DNA of 64,000 nt from Profftia lariciata (GCF_020541265.1 NZ_CP045925.1:186001-250000); one strand, 5' to 3'; counted from the stretch's first letter, positions 44,041-55,530 are shown. Notes: generated by a model from the sequence alone, not told the origin. Numbers and translations: made by a program.

Positions 44041-44997
44041 CTAACATATTTTATTTTTCTCTGTCATTATTTTTAGGCACTGTAGACTACAATATTTATT
44101 GTATTTCTTAGAACAAGAAGAACATTGAATAAATAATAAATGACATTTATGGTTTAGACAGTTAACATGTGTATCACATGAAACACCACATTGATGGCAG
44201 TAAGATATTATTTCGTTAGTAATACGTTCTCCCATACGTTCATCAAAAACAAAATTTTTACCAATAAAATATATAGGCAATCCAAGAGTACGGGCATTAC
44301 GTACATATTCGATAATGCCACCTGCTACGTGGTAAACATTGTTAAATCCTTTATATAACATATATGCACTGGCTTTTTCACAACGTATTCCTCCGGTACA
44401 GTACATAACAATTTTTTTATCTTTCTTATTTTTTAGCATTTCTACCATCATTGGTAGTTGATCACGAAATGTTTTGGATGGTATTGTTATAGCATTCATA
44501 AAATGTCCTATTTCATATTCGTAGTCATTACGGATATCAACAAATATAGCATTAGGATCATTGAGCATAACATTTACTTCTTTTGCTTGTAAGTATTGTC
44601 CTACATGAGCTAAATTAAAATTTGGGTCATTAATACCATCAGCTACAATACGGTCACGTATTTTAATACGTAATACCCAAAATGACTTCCCATTGTCATC
44701 TATTGCAACATTCATTCGTAAATTATTAAATTGTGGACAAGATTGATATAATGTTGTTTTCATTTTCTTGTAAAAGATAGTCGGTACTGAAATTTGTGCG
44801 TTTATACCTTCATGAGCAATATAAATACGCCCGAAAACTCTTAATTGATAAAAAGTTGCATATAATTTGTCGCGCAATTTTTGTTGATCATCAATATAAC
44901 AATACTTATAAAATGAAACTGTAGTGCGTAATTCATTCGCAGACAACATACGTTTTTTAAGAATTTTATTTGATATGGTATTATGTAATACTAACAT
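44041..44997 (-). CDS. trhO: tRNA uridine(34) hydroxylase TrhO (rhodanese family)
   Basis: TrhO (YceA) hydroxylates uridine 34 of certain tRNAs, the first step towards 5-carboxymethoxy-uridine derivatives. The N-terminal domain (IAHEGINAQIS) is followed by a rhodanese domain with DIRNDYEYEIGHF and the active Cys loop MYCTGGIRCEKAS, then a C-terminal cysteine-rich domain (CHQCGVSCDTHVNC, CSSCSKKYNKYCSLQC) that may bind metal. At 318 residues it is shorter than E. coli YceA (350), mainly at the C-terminal end. AAGGAGA about 12 nt upstream supports the ATG. It stands alone. Confidence 0.93.
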   Translation of the reverse strand: MLVLHNTISNKILKKRMLSANELRTTVSFYKYCYIDDQQKLRDKLYATFYQLRVFGRIYIAHEGINAQISVPTIFYKKMKTTLYQSCPQFNNLRMNVAIDDNGKSFWVLRIKIRDRIVADGINDPNFNLAHVGQYLQAKEVNVMLNDPNAIFVDIRNDYEYEIGHFMNAITIPSKTFRDQLPMMVEMLKNKKDKKIVMYCTGGIRCEKASAYMLYKGFNNVYHVAGGIIEYVRNARTLGLPIYFIGKNFVFDERMGERITNEIISYCHQCGVSCDTHVNCLNHKCHLLFIQCSSCSKKYNKYCSLQCLKIMTEKNKIC

Positions 44998-46150
44998 AAA
45001 ATATATTATCTCCTTTATATAAAATAAATAAATATTTATTAAGTATATCCTAATAACTAATAAAATATTAGAATATCATAAGTAAATAATATGGATTATT
45101 AATTAATAAATATCTATATTTTGATAAAATCATATATACACTATTCTAAATTAAATAATAATTAATGTATTTTTAAAAATTATTCTATTTTATAAAAAAT
45201 TGTAATGTTATTAAATTGATACATAATCTTAAGCATCATATATAATAAGATAAAAATTTAATATACTTTATAAGTATATCTCTTAAGTAATAATATTTAA
45301 TAAAAATTATTTTATATACTTATTAATTTTATTAAAATTACTTGTTAACTAATAAAATTTTAAAAATATTATATATTTTATTATTTTTTATAGAAGAAAA
45401 TTATTATATAATATACATATTTTAAATATATACTATATCAAGCACATAGTAATTAATTTTCATGTTGTTATAATCTTATTTTATAAAGTATATTTATAAT
45501 ATTTCATAATTACAATTACTTACTATATTTTTTATATAAAGATAAATCCTCACCATTAGTAATATAATAGTAATTATTTAAGTTATAATATTATATTATT
45601 AATATTTACAATATTTTTTGATGACAGATAGAATAGTTATTTATATTTTAGATATTAAATATAATATATTGGTTTTATATTATTTTTTATTATTAATATA
45701 TAACATAAAATCATAAAAGTAGTATATAACTTATATTATATTTATGTAAATATAATAAAAGATAAATAAATTATATATTTACCTAAAATGAAACAAACAA
45801 TTAAATATTAATTACTTATATCATATAAATACTATATCGTTTAAAAGATAATTATTATTTAATATATTAAATAATAACTTTAATAAATTATATAATTAAT
45901 GTTTGTATTACCTATAATGTAATATTAAAATAAATAATAATTAATATATTTTTTATAATTTTAAATTTATAATTTATTACTTTAATATAATTATAATTGT
46001 TTATGATTGTAAAGATATTATTCAGTATTAACTAATAATTAGCTAATAAGTGATTATTATTATATAAGATATATAAAAATGTATATATTATTATTTATAT
46101 ATTTTAAATATAAAAAATTATACTTAGATGAATTACTATAGTTTTATAAG
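44998..46150. other. 1.15-kb AT-rich spacer between mtr and trhO
   Basis: No gene, RNA or legible remnant was found; stops are dense in all frames. Confidence 0.55.
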
Positions 46151-47386
46151 TTATTTATAAATTGGTAATACATTAAATAATGATAAAATATAAGTAATAA
46201 TATTAATTAAACCGAAAAAAATAATAAATAAAATCATTATAGATCCACCTGGCACTTTATAAATAGTCGTAGAAAACCGTTTACGACTAGCACGTACCAT
46301 CATTGCTGGCACAATAACAGTCCATATAGTGGCAGCTAACCCTGCAAATCCAATAGCATATAAAAAACTATTTGGAAATATTATAGCACCTAATGTCGGC
46401 GGTAAAAAGGTAATTAAGATTGCTTTTTTACGCCCATTGTCTGTATTATTTAATTTAAAATAGTCAGAAATAAAATCAAATAATCCCAATGAAACACCAA
46501 GAAAAGAGCTTGTTAAAGCCATGTAAGAAAAAGCTTTTAATAGTTTAGTTATAATAATGTTATGAGAAACTTTATTGACTTGCTTTAATAAACTACCAAT
46601 ATTTCCACCCTCAGCTATAATTTGTTGAAATGTTGTACGACTAATATTTCCTTGTATTACATATTGCCAAAAGATATAAATTATTAATGCAATCAAAGTA
46701 CCAATAAGCAAACTAAGTGCCACTAATTGAGCATTTTTATTATAGTATCTTACTAGACCAGGAATATTACTATGATAACCAAATGATGTTAACAAATATG
46801 GTAGTGCAACTAATGTATACGGTAAATATTGTGCTTGAGTATCATTTGTATTAAATAGTATTAATGTATTTACGTTAATAAACATATCAACAGTAGATAA
46901 TAAAAATGTAATAATCATACCACTAATAAGAATAGTGTTTAAAAGATCAACTATGTGTGTTAATCTCCAAATAATATAAGCAACTATTACAGCACAAGTT
47001 AAGCTTACAGTAGCTTGTTTAATATTTAAATAAGATTCTAAAGTATGAGTTATCATTGACTGACCTGCAGAAATAATATAAGCATAAGTCAGTATATAAA
47101 GTACGAATGTAATAGAAATATTATTTAATAAATTCCATTTCTTGCCCAGTAAATCATCTACCATAGTATGAAAACTAGCTCCTATTGGATAATTAATATT
47201 TACCTCTAAAATCATTAAACCAGATATATACATGCAGACCCAAGTATAAAGTAATAATACAATAGAACCAGTAAACCAAACACCTGCAGTTACTACAGGA
47301 ATAGAAAACATTCCTGCTCCTAGAGTAGTTCCAGAAATAATCATTGCGCCACCAAATACTGAAGGACGTCTTATTGTTTTAGTCAA
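46151..47386 (-). CDS. mtr: tryptophan-specific transporter Mtr
   Basis: This 411-residue inner-membrane permease of the hydroxy/aromatic amino acid family has about eleven membrane segments. It aligns with E. coli Mtr (414) over its length: ISGTTLGAGMFSIPVV, SGLMILEVNINYPIGASF, ISITFVLYILTYAYI, SFGYHSNIPGLVRYY, SSFLGVSLGLFDFISDYF and LYAIGFAGLAATIW. It is closer to Mtr than to TyrP or TnaB. The start is TTG at 47386: GAGGA lies 8 nt before it, and the first internal ATG would remove part of the first membrane segment. It imports tryptophan with protons, suggesting reliance on external tryptophan. Confidence 0.9.
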   Translation of the reverse strand: MTKTIRRPSVFGGAMIISGTTLGAGMFSIPVVTAGVWFTGSIVLLLYTWVCMYISGLMILEVNINYPIGASFHTMVDDLLGKKWNLLNNISITFVLYILTYAYIISAGQSMITHTLESYLNIKQATVSLTCAVIVAYIIWRLTHIVDLLNTILISGMIITFLLSTVDMFINVNTLILFNTNDTQAQYLPYTLVALPYLLTSFGYHSNIPGLVRYYNKNAQLVALSLLIGTLIALIIYIFWQYVIQGNISRTTFQQIIAEGGNIGSLLKQVNKVSHNIIITKLLKAFSYMALTSSFLGVSLGLFDFISDYFKLNNTDNGRKKAILITFLPPTLGAIIFPNSFLYAIGFAGLAATIWTVIVPAMMVRASRKRFSTTIYKVPGGSIMILFIIFFGLINIITYILSLFNVLPIYK

Positions 47387-49140
47387 TTACTTTTTCCTCA
47401 TGTTATTATATATTATATATTAAGTTATTATAATTAATAATGAAGAGTATAAATTATTTATATATAATATTTTTATTAGTTATCTTCTTAAGAAAATTCT
47501 ATTAAATTATTTTGACTAATATTATATATTTAAAAAATAATAAAGTAATGTTTAAAAAATTAATATTAATTTTGCAAAGTATATTTATTAAATAATTCTA
47601 TTATAGATAAATAATACAAATGTATTATGGATAGCATGATATAATATTGTATATTATTAAAGTCTATTAATTATTTATAGTTATATACTATATAGTATTT
47701 AATATGGTAGTACATATAAATATTTTATTTAGGTAATAACAAGAAAAATATAGGTATTATAATATTCTTAATTATTAGTATGTTTGTAATTATAATAATC
47801 ATATATATAATATATATTTTATTAAATGATTAATATGCTAAATATTATATATTATTAATTATTAGTATTAAAATAATAAATAATTATATTTATGTATTTT
47901 ATTCTATTTAAGAAGAGTAATTTTTTAAACATTTTTTCTCTAGTTAATTATAAATTTTAAAGTAATTTATAGTAAAATTCTAATATTAATGTTTTTATAC
48001 AAATAAAAAAATAAATATTTTTTAAATGTTATTATTAAAATAATAAATCTTTAAACTATTAAATTAATATAATTATATAATAACAAGAGAAATATATTAT
48101 ATCGAATAGCACAAAAGCATATGCAATATATATTTTACTTAACTGTAATTATTCTAGTATTGTATAATAAAAATATTATATGTAGTATCTATTTTTTAAA
48201 TAATAATAATTAATATTTATATAACTAAATTAGTTATTTTTTAAAAAATATTTATGTTATCTGTTGTACAATATTGATTATTTATATATAACAAATATAT
48301 AAATAATTATATTTAGTAGACTTTTTCTAAAAAATAATATATATACCATATATTTACTAAATATATTTGATAACAATTATATATTTATATATAGTTCTTA
48401 ACTATCTTTCATATATTTTGTTTTAAATACGTAATAAATTTCTATAAAAATTTAAATTTATACTTTTAACTATTGTTTTTGATATATATCATAATATAAT
48501 TGATTATTATAAAATAAAAATATAATTTAGATATTTCAGTTAAAATATTTTATACATATTCTAAATATGTACAAATATTGATATTGATCATAAATCTATA
48601 AAATAGATAGATCATATTAATCACTAAAGATATAATATTATATATTAAGAATTACTAATTATGAAATATCAATTATAATTACAGAAAATGTTATTTACTA
48701 TAATTAATAAATCACTTTTAATATTATAAGACTATACCAATATATACTTGTTAATACAACTATAATAATTTATTTAAATTATATTATTTAAATAAATTAT
48801 ATTTAATGTATTAAGCCTATATTACGTAAAAGTTTTGATACACATACAATGATATGCTATATATTAATTATATAGTAGAATAATTTTATTGTATATTATT
48901 GCATAAATGTATTTATTATTAATAATAGTTGCAGAATATCAGAGATATGACAGATTTATATATTATAGGTTATACGATTATAAGTTATTATATATTTTTA
49001 TAATCTAGTAAGTATTTCGACTTAACATGAATACATTAATATTTTGTTACTATTTTAGTAAAAATTTATGTTGCTAATATATTATATAATACTCTATATC
49101 TTGATTAATTAATCAATTATTTTTTCAAAATATAATCCAT
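47387..49140. other. 1.75-kb AT-rich spacer upstream of mtr
   Basis: No gene was recognised. It runs from the mtr ribosome site to the faded 3' end of the aspC remnant. Confidence 0.55.
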
Positions 49141-50269
49141 GTAAAAGATCTGCATAATAAATCTATATTATTTATAGTAATTCTTGCAAAATTTACTGTA
49201 TAAATGCTAAATTCATCCCTTAGATAAATAATTTATTTTTTTTGTTAAAGTGCTTAATAAAAACAATCTTTATGATTAATTATAAAACTAAAATCTTTTT
49301 ACCCTTAATTTCATAAAGTATACACCAATAGTTGACGCATAGAATTTAACTCTTGTTGTATAATACGTAATTCTTTATCACTAAGAATCGTAGTTACTAC
49401 AGTTCAACTATGTACTAAAGAATTAAAATAATTTATATGAATAGCTTATTATATATTACTAAATGCAGTATTTGCAATATTACTATTTATTTCTACTAAT
49501 GTAGAAGATCCTACACGTTTATTATATAAACTAAAATTTTTAAAATAAAAGTTTGCAATAAGTATTATTTTTTACTGCAAATATTTATATGTTGTTATAT
49601 CTTCTTTTAAATTATTAGCTTAAATCTCTGATAGGTAAAATCAAATAACTGTAATAATCCTTTAGATACTGACATATCTGCTATCATTTCTCATACTTTT
49701 AAAGTAAGCTTAATACAAGTAAGATTATGACAACAACTATGAAATAAAACTACATCATCATGTTTAACTTGTTTTAAAATTCGCTGTAAATCTATAAAGA
49801 TAATTAGATTATTTGTAGTATTATAGTAATTATATTTACACATCTTAAATCCTACAGAGTTAAATATATTTTTTATGATTTGACAAAGCTAGAATTGCTA
49901 AGCTAAATAGGATGAACTGGAATTTGATTAACAATAAAATCAGCAGATACTCTAAGGGCACTAGTACTACCTAAAATTTAGGCAGTATGCACGTATTTAT
50001 CCTGAATAATAGAACTATTTTTATCAAAAAATAATTCTAGTGTATAGATAATAAAATAAGTATATCATTACTTATTAAATACTTTTTGTTATTTTTTCTG
50101 AAATATACTGCTTATCTTTTTAAGATTAGCTAATACTGGTATTTTACCAGTTTAATCTTTATATGCACTAATACCTAAGTGTATCTTATTAAAATAAGCA
50201 TCTTCTATAAGATAAATTAGCCAGATCTAAAATTATATCTTCTAGTGTGGATTTAATCCTTTCAAATAT
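49141..50269 (-). pseudogene. aspC: decayed aspC, aspartate aminotransferase
   Basis: On the minus strand a full-length but broken AspC can be followed. FER and ILDLANL appear near the start (family [20 protein letters not shown]), with the initiator changed to ATA at 50267-50269. Then come KIHLGISAYKD with a stop and TGKIPVLANLKK, HDDVVLFHSCCHN near 49750 (family GDVVLFHGCCHNPTG), LYNKRVGSSTLV near 49520, ILSDKELRIIQQELNSMRQL near 49370 and LRDEFSIYTVNFARI near 49220. Multiple stops and frameshifts separate them. The order asnS-porin-aspC is that of E. coli. The enzyme made aspartate from oxaloacetate, so that step is lost unless another transaminase serves. Confidence 0.92.
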
Positions 50270-50522
50270 ATTAGTACTTCCCATACTATCTATCGATATA
50301 GATATCTATATAAATATTTTATTATTACTAGTTATAGACTCTTTTCTTTATATGCTATCGTAATAAAAAAGAAGTAATTTATTAATTATTAAGTCATAAA
50401 TAAAAATAAATATTAATAATTATTAAAGATATAGTCAAGAAAAATATAAAATCTTATTTTTTTATATAATAATATATCATACTAGTAATTGATATTTAAA
50501 GTAGTATCATGTTACATAACAG

Positions 50523-50546
50523 AAGGCAGAACCGAAGTTCTGCCTT
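50523..50546 (-). terminator. porin gene terminator hairpin with UUCG loop
   Basis: On the minus strand AAGGCAGAAC and GTTCTGCCTT form a perfect 10-bp stem closed by a C(UUCG)G tetraloop, an exceptionally stable loop. It starts 40 nt after the porin stop codon and is GC-rich for this genome. The T-run is better on the plus-strand side (TTATTTTTCT), so it might stop transcription in either direction. Most likely it ends or stabilises the porin mRNA. Confidence 0.85.
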
Positions 50547-50585
50547 ATTTTTCTGTTAAGACTTTTTACTCAATGTCGTGATATA

Positions 50586-51737
50586 TTAAAATCTATATAC
50601 TAGACCTACTGCTACAACATCGTCAATATTGATGTTGTTATTTTGTGTAAAGTTATTTTTATGTAGTAAATTAATCTTATAATCTACATAAGTAGATATA
50701 TTTTTCTTAAAGTCGTAAGTTGCGCCTACATCAACGTATTTAACTAAATCATTGTAATTTTGAGTATGACTATTTTTTTGTTCCTTACCTTTAGATTGCA
50801 CGTAAGATAAAGATGGACGTAAACCAAAATCTAATTGATATTGTGCAACAATTTCTAAGTTTTGTGTTTTCTCTGAAATATTATCATGATACGGAGTCAT
50901 ATTATGAGTTTCTGCATATGTAGTTGCTAAATATACGTTATTGGCATTGTATTTCATACCAGCAGTCCATGCATCAGCTTTATGACCACCAGCTATATTA
51001 CTATTAGATACTGTACCACGATTAATTTGCTCTGCAGTACGATCAGAGGATGCATAAGCTGCACCAGCACTTATACCTTCACCAAAGTTATAAGTGGTTG
51101 CAAGACCCCAACCACTACCGTTTTGGTTTTGTATGGTACGCGAGTTTTTCGCATTACTATTATTTTCCCATTTGTTTGCATTTTTATTAAAGGTATTATG
51201 GCCATCATTTTTTACTTGGTACTGTACTGCAAAATTCCAACCATCAACCAAGTTAAAAAAGTTTTTGTTACGATAAGTGGCTACTCCATCAGCAGTTCCA
51301 GTCATATAATTATCAGTTATAGTATAAGTATTACCACTAAATTCTGGTAGTACATCAGTCCATGATTCTATATCACGTAGTATTCCATGATTACGACCAT
51401 AATCTAGAGAGCCAACATCACCAAATTTTAAACCAGCAAAACTTAGACAAGTAGCTTTTTTAGAAGAACTATCACTTTGAGTGTTGCTAACATTTAACTG
51501 ATATTCCCATTGACCGTAACCAGATAATTGTTCAGAAATCTGTGTTTCACCTTTAACACCAAAACGTGCATAAGACTGATCACCATCAATAAGTTTCGAA
51601 TCAGAAAAATAATGCAGACCATCTACTTTTCCATAAAGATCAAGTTTTTTGCCGTCTTTATTATAAATTTCAGCAGCATTTGCTGCACCAGCTGCTAATA
51701 AAGCTGGAACTACTACTGCAAGAATATCGCGTTTCAT
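50586..51737 (-). CDS. ompF: outer-membrane general porin, OmpF/OmpC type
   Basis: This is a trimeric 16-strand beta-barrel porin for passive diffusion of small solutes. The frame opens at 51770, but the ATG at 51737 (AGAGGAT upstream) gives MKRDILAVVVPALLAAGAANA, a signal peptide, and mature AEIYNKDGKKLDLYGKVDG. The L3 constriction DVLPEF and the final FVYRF-like aromatic end needed for barrel assembly (GLVYRF) are present, total 383 residues. Synteny with asnS and aspC indicates the ompF locus, while the C-terminal third (KYVDVGATYDF, VDYKINLL) resembles OmpC more. Mature Cys76 in KKATCLSFAGLKF replaces Arg82 of E. coli OmpF, a constriction residue. Confidence 0.95.
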   Translation of the reverse strand: MKRDILAVVVPALLAAGAANAAEIYNKDGKKLDLYGKVDGLHYFSDSKLIDGDQSYARFGVKGETQISEQLSGYGQWEYQLNVSNTQSDSSSKKATCLSFAGLKFGDVGSLDYGRNHGILRDIESWTDVLPEFSGNTYTITDNYMTGTADGVATYRNKNFFNLVDGWNFAVQYQVKNDGHNTFNKNANKWENNSNAKNSRTIQNQNGSGWGLATTYNFGEGISAGAAYASSDRTAEQINRGTVSNSNIAGGHKADAWTAGMKYNANNVYLATTYAETHNMTPYHDNISEKTQNLEIVAQYQLDFGLRPSLSYVQSKGKEQKNSHTQNYNDLVKYVDVGATYDFKKNISTYVDYKINLLHKNNFTQNNNINIDDVVAVGLVYRF

Positions 51738-52056
51738 TTGTTTATCCTCTAAAGGAGTTATTTTTGACATCTGATACTATCTACATTAATTTTGTGCGGA
51801 ATTGTTATATCACTCACATAACCAAAAGGAAAATAATATGATGCCTTCCTGTATCTGTATTACAATATTCCATTCACTAGACTGATGATCTACATTGAAA
51901 ATCATACAAAAGTATAATTCAAATAACTAAATAAAAGCATATATTTCATATTGTAAATTTTATACTGTATTGCAAATCTTTAGTGTATCAAAGATCAGTC
52001 TTTGTATTATTTGTCTTTTGCAATTCACAATGCGACATTGTATTTCATGAATTAAC
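51738..52056 (-). promoter_or_regulatory. 319-nt leader/promoter region of the porin gene
   Basis: The region lies between asnS and the porin and must hold the porin promoter and any OmpR sites. It is somewhat less AT-biased than the decayed spacers, for example around 52015-52050, which fits retained function. I cannot assign OmpR boxes or the -35/-10 with confidence. Confidence 0.45.
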
Positions 52057-53457
52057 TTACATGCTTAATTTTCGTGGAGTTCGTGGGAATGGAATTACAT
52101 CACGAACATTTTGTATACCAGTAACATAAGCTATTAAACGTTCAAAACCAAGACCAAAGCCAGCATGCGGAACAGTGCCATAACGACGCAAGTCACAATA
52201 CCACGAATAATTTTGTTTATTTAGACCCATTTCTTCTAAACGCTTATCCAAAATATTTAATCGTTCTTCACGTTGAGAACCACCAATTATTTCACCAATT
52301 CCTGGAGCTAATATATCTATTGCTGCTACAGTTTTACCATCTTGATTCATTCGCATATAAAAAGGTTTGATCTCTTTTGGATAGTTTATTACCACTACTG
52401 GTGTTTTAAAATGCTTTTCAGTTAAATATCTTTCGTGTTCAGAAGAAAGATCTACACCCCAGAAAACAGGATTTTTAAAGTTCATACCACAGTTAAGTAA
52501 AATATTAATTGCTTCAGTATAATCTATTTCAGTAAAATTAGAGATTAAAATTTTTTTTAGTCGATTGATAGCATCCTTATTGATATGTTGTGCAAAAAAA
52601 TTCATATCATCAGCACGTTCAGTAAGTACTGTTTGAAAAACATATTTTAACATGTCTTCAGCAATATTTGCGATATCGCTAATATTCGCGAATGCAACTT
52701 CAGGTTCAATCATCCAAAATTCAGATAAATGACGACTAGTATTGGAATTTTCAGCACGAAAAGTAGGGCCAAAGGTATACACTTTAGATAACGCACAAGC
52801 GTATGCTTCATTGTTTAGTTGACCTGAGACAGTTAAAAATGCTTCACGACCAAAAAAATCTTTACTAAAATCTACTCTTCCTTCATTAGTATATGATAGA
52901 TCTTCCATGTTTAGTGTAGACACTCGAAACATTTCACCTGCACCTTCAGCATCATAAGCTGTAATAAGTGGAGTAGTAATCCATAAATAGCCATTTTGAT
53001 GAAAATAGCAATGAATTGCCTGCGCTAGTGTATGACGAATACGCATTATAGCACCAATTATATTGGTACGTGGACGTAAATGCGCTACTTCTCGAAGAGA
53101 TTCTATGTTATGATGTTTTGCTGCTATTGGATAAGTTGCAGGATCTTTGACCCAGCCTATAATTTTTACTTTTGTTGTTTGTAGTTCAAATTTTTGTTTT
53201 TTACCTGGAGATAACATAATTTTTCCAGTAACTTCAAGAGAACAACCAGCAGTCAAGTGTAAGATATCATTCTTATAATTTAATAAAGAATTATCCACTA
53301 CCATTTGTAATGAATTAAAACAAGAGCCGTCATAAACTGAGAGAAAGGATATACCAATTTTAGAATCTCTCCGAGTGCGTAACCACCCTCGTACAATAAC
53401 TTCAGTATTAATTGCTATAAGACCTTGCAATATTTCTACTACAGTTACTATAGTCAT
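52057..53457 (-). CDS. asnS: asparaginyl-tRNA synthetase
   Basis: AsnS charges tRNA-Asn in the cytoplasm. The 466 residues equal E. coli AsnS. An N-terminal OB-fold anticodon-binding domain (VRGWLRTRRDSKIGISFLSV) precedes the class IIb catalytic core with motif 2 TFRAENSNTSRHLSEFWMIE and motif 3 HAGFGLGFERLIAYVTG. AAAGAGAAAATATT lies before the ATG. It is upstream of the porin gene on the same strand, as in enterobacteria. Confidence 0.98.
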   Translation of the reverse strand: MTIVTVVEILQGLIAINTEVIVRGWLRTRRDSKIGISFLSVYDGSCFNSLQMVVDNSLLNYKNDILHLTAGCSLEVTGKIMLSPGKKQKFELQTTKVKIIGWVKDPATYPIAAKHHNIESLREVAHLRPRTNIIGAIMRIRHTLAQAIHCYFHQNGYLWITTPLITAYDAEGAGEMFRVSTLNMEDLSYTNEGRVDFSKDFFGREAFLTVSGQLNNEAYACALSKVYTFGPTFRAENSNTSRHLSEFWMIEPEVAFANISDIANIAEDMLKYVFQTVLTERADDMNFFAQHINKDAINRLKKILISNFTEIDYTEAINILLNCGMNFKNPVFWGVDLSSEHERYLTEKHFKTPVVVINYPKEIKPFYMRMNQDGKTVAAIDILAPGIGEIIGGSQREERLNILDKRLEEMGLNKQNYSWYCDLRRYGTVPHAGFGLGFERLIAYVTGIQNVRDVIPFPRTPRKLSM

Positions 53458-54801
53458 AATATTTTCTCTTTAATATTCAACTAAAATAATAAATATATTA
53501 TACACTATCTAAAAATACAGGAATATCATTATATTATTTATTAAATTAATACATACAAAATAAAATGTAATAAATTATAATATTTTTATTAATTGTTTAA
53601 ATTTTTATAAAAAATATATAATTTAGTTAGTTATTTTATTAAAATTTTATCATTCCTATTATAAATATATACTTTAATATAATGAAATAAAGTAACATCA
53701 AAAATATTTAATATTTTCTTTTATAGAAATAATTAAATATAAATATATAATTTATTTCGTAATATACTAAGCAATATAAAAATATTTTTAATATTATATT
53801 TAATAATGTTAATTATTAGCTAAGATTAGTCCTCTATTTTAGTATAAATATACTAACTTTATTTTGATTATTGTAAGTTAGTATTTTGTATGAAATTAAG
53901 TTTTTTTATTGTTGCGTCTTAAGCAATTTATACTTATGTAATTATAAATATAGTGTATTCCATAAAATATTCATCTATTAAAAATATAAAGCATAATAAG
54001 TAAATTATAGAGGTCATATTTTATTAATACTAAAATACATTATGCACTTTTTTGAAAGTATTTATTGTATAAATTTATTTATTATTATTAAATAATATAT
54101 TTATAATATTATTAGCTAATCTTTTAATATTAAGAGACAGTATATCTAAATATACAATATTTTATTAAATTGCATTATAATATAATTATATTTAATTTTT
54201 TAATTATTGTAAATCATTAAACTATAAAAATTTATTAATTAATAAAAAATATATAATAAGTAATATTTAAATAGCAAGTATTTAAATATAAGCAACATTA
54301 GTATATTATGCAATATATTTATACAAAAATTATTTAAAAATATTTTAAATATAATCAAATATTATGTATTTATTAATTATTATCTCTAATCTTTTGGTAT
54401 ATCATGAGTAAAAATATTAATTATTATATATAATGTACATGGTATATCATATTTTTAACAAAAAGTATAATTTTAATTTATTATTATTCAATAATATAAA
54501 ATATTTTTTATTTATAAGACAATCACATACATCTTTTATCAATTTAAGAATTATCAATAATGTAATATGTATCATTATATTGATGTATCTATATTAGGTT
54601 AACTTAAATATTTATATATTCAATACTATTGTAAGCAGTTAATTGTTTGGAGTAGTTTACTAAATTTTACTGACATTGTTTAATATTCAGTATTTATAAA
54701 ATAAATGATTTTAATAAAGTTTATATTATAAATATAATTTATTTTTTATATTATCTATAATGATTATAATAAAAAAAATTAGATTATTATAACAAACATA
54801 A
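53458..54801. other. 1.3-kb AT-rich spacer between lptB and asnS
   Basis: No gene was recognised. A weak inverted repeat with 9-bp arms lies at 53851-53883. In E. coli pncB lies upstream of asnS; no remnant is legible. Confidence 0.55.
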
Positions 54802-55530
54802 TTACAAGCGAAATTCTTCACCAAGATATACCTTTTTAACTTGATCATGATCTAATATTTCAGATGGAGTACCATGAGCGATTAAATTTCCTTGGCTAAC
54901 AATGTACGCACACTTACAAATATCTAACGTATCTCGTACATTATGATCTGTAATCAAGATACCTAAACCACGATTGCGTAAATGTTCAATAATTTTTTTA
55001 ATATCGATTACTGAAATAGGATCAACACCTGCAAATGGCTCATCCATTAAGATAAACTTAGGGTTTGCGGCTAGAGCACGGGCAATCTCAACACGGCGAC
55101 GTTCACCACCAGATAATGCATAACCAAGATTATTGCGCAAATGGGAAATATGGAATTCTTCCATTAGTTCTTCAGCATGATGATTACGTTGCTTTTTATG
55201 AATGAGGTCATGACGAATCTCTAATACAGCCATAAGATTATTATATACACTTAAGCGACGAAAAATAGAAGATTCTTGTGGTAAGTATCCTATCCCACGA
55301 TGTGCACGAGCATATAGTGGCAGTAAACTAATATCTTCATTATCAATTTTTATATATCCATAGTCACGTGATATAATACCAACAACCATATAAAAAGTAG
55401 TAGTTTTACCCGCTCCATTTGGCCCCAATAAACCAACAATCTCACCAGAATGAACTATTAGGCTAACATTTTTGACTACGTGCCGACCTTTATAAGTTTT
55501 AGCTAAATTCTTAGCAATTAACGTTGCCAT
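54802..55530 (-). CDS. lptB: LPS export ABC ATPase LptB
   Basis: LptB powers extraction of LPS from the inner membrane by LptFG and its passage over LptC and LptA. The 242-residue protein has Walker A GPNGAGKTTTF, Q-loop YLPQESSIFRR, signature LSGGERRRVEIA, Walker B FILMDEPFAGVDP and switch His in ITDHNVRDTL, matching E. coli LptB (241). It follows lptA after 83 nt. lptF and lptG are not in this window, as in E. coli where they lie elsewhere. Confidence 0.98.
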   Translation of the reverse strand: MATLIAKNLAKTYKGRHVVKNVSLIVHSGEIVGLLGPNGAGKTTTFYMVVGIISRDYGYIKIDNEDISLLPLYARAHRGIGYLPQESSIFRRLSVYNNLMAVLEIRHDLIHKKQRNHHAEELMEEFHISHLRNNLGYALSGGERRRVEIARALAANPKFILMDEPFAGVDPISVIDIKKIIEHLRNRGLGILITDHNVRDTLDICKCAYIVSQGNLIAHGTPSEILDHDQVKKVYLGEEFRL

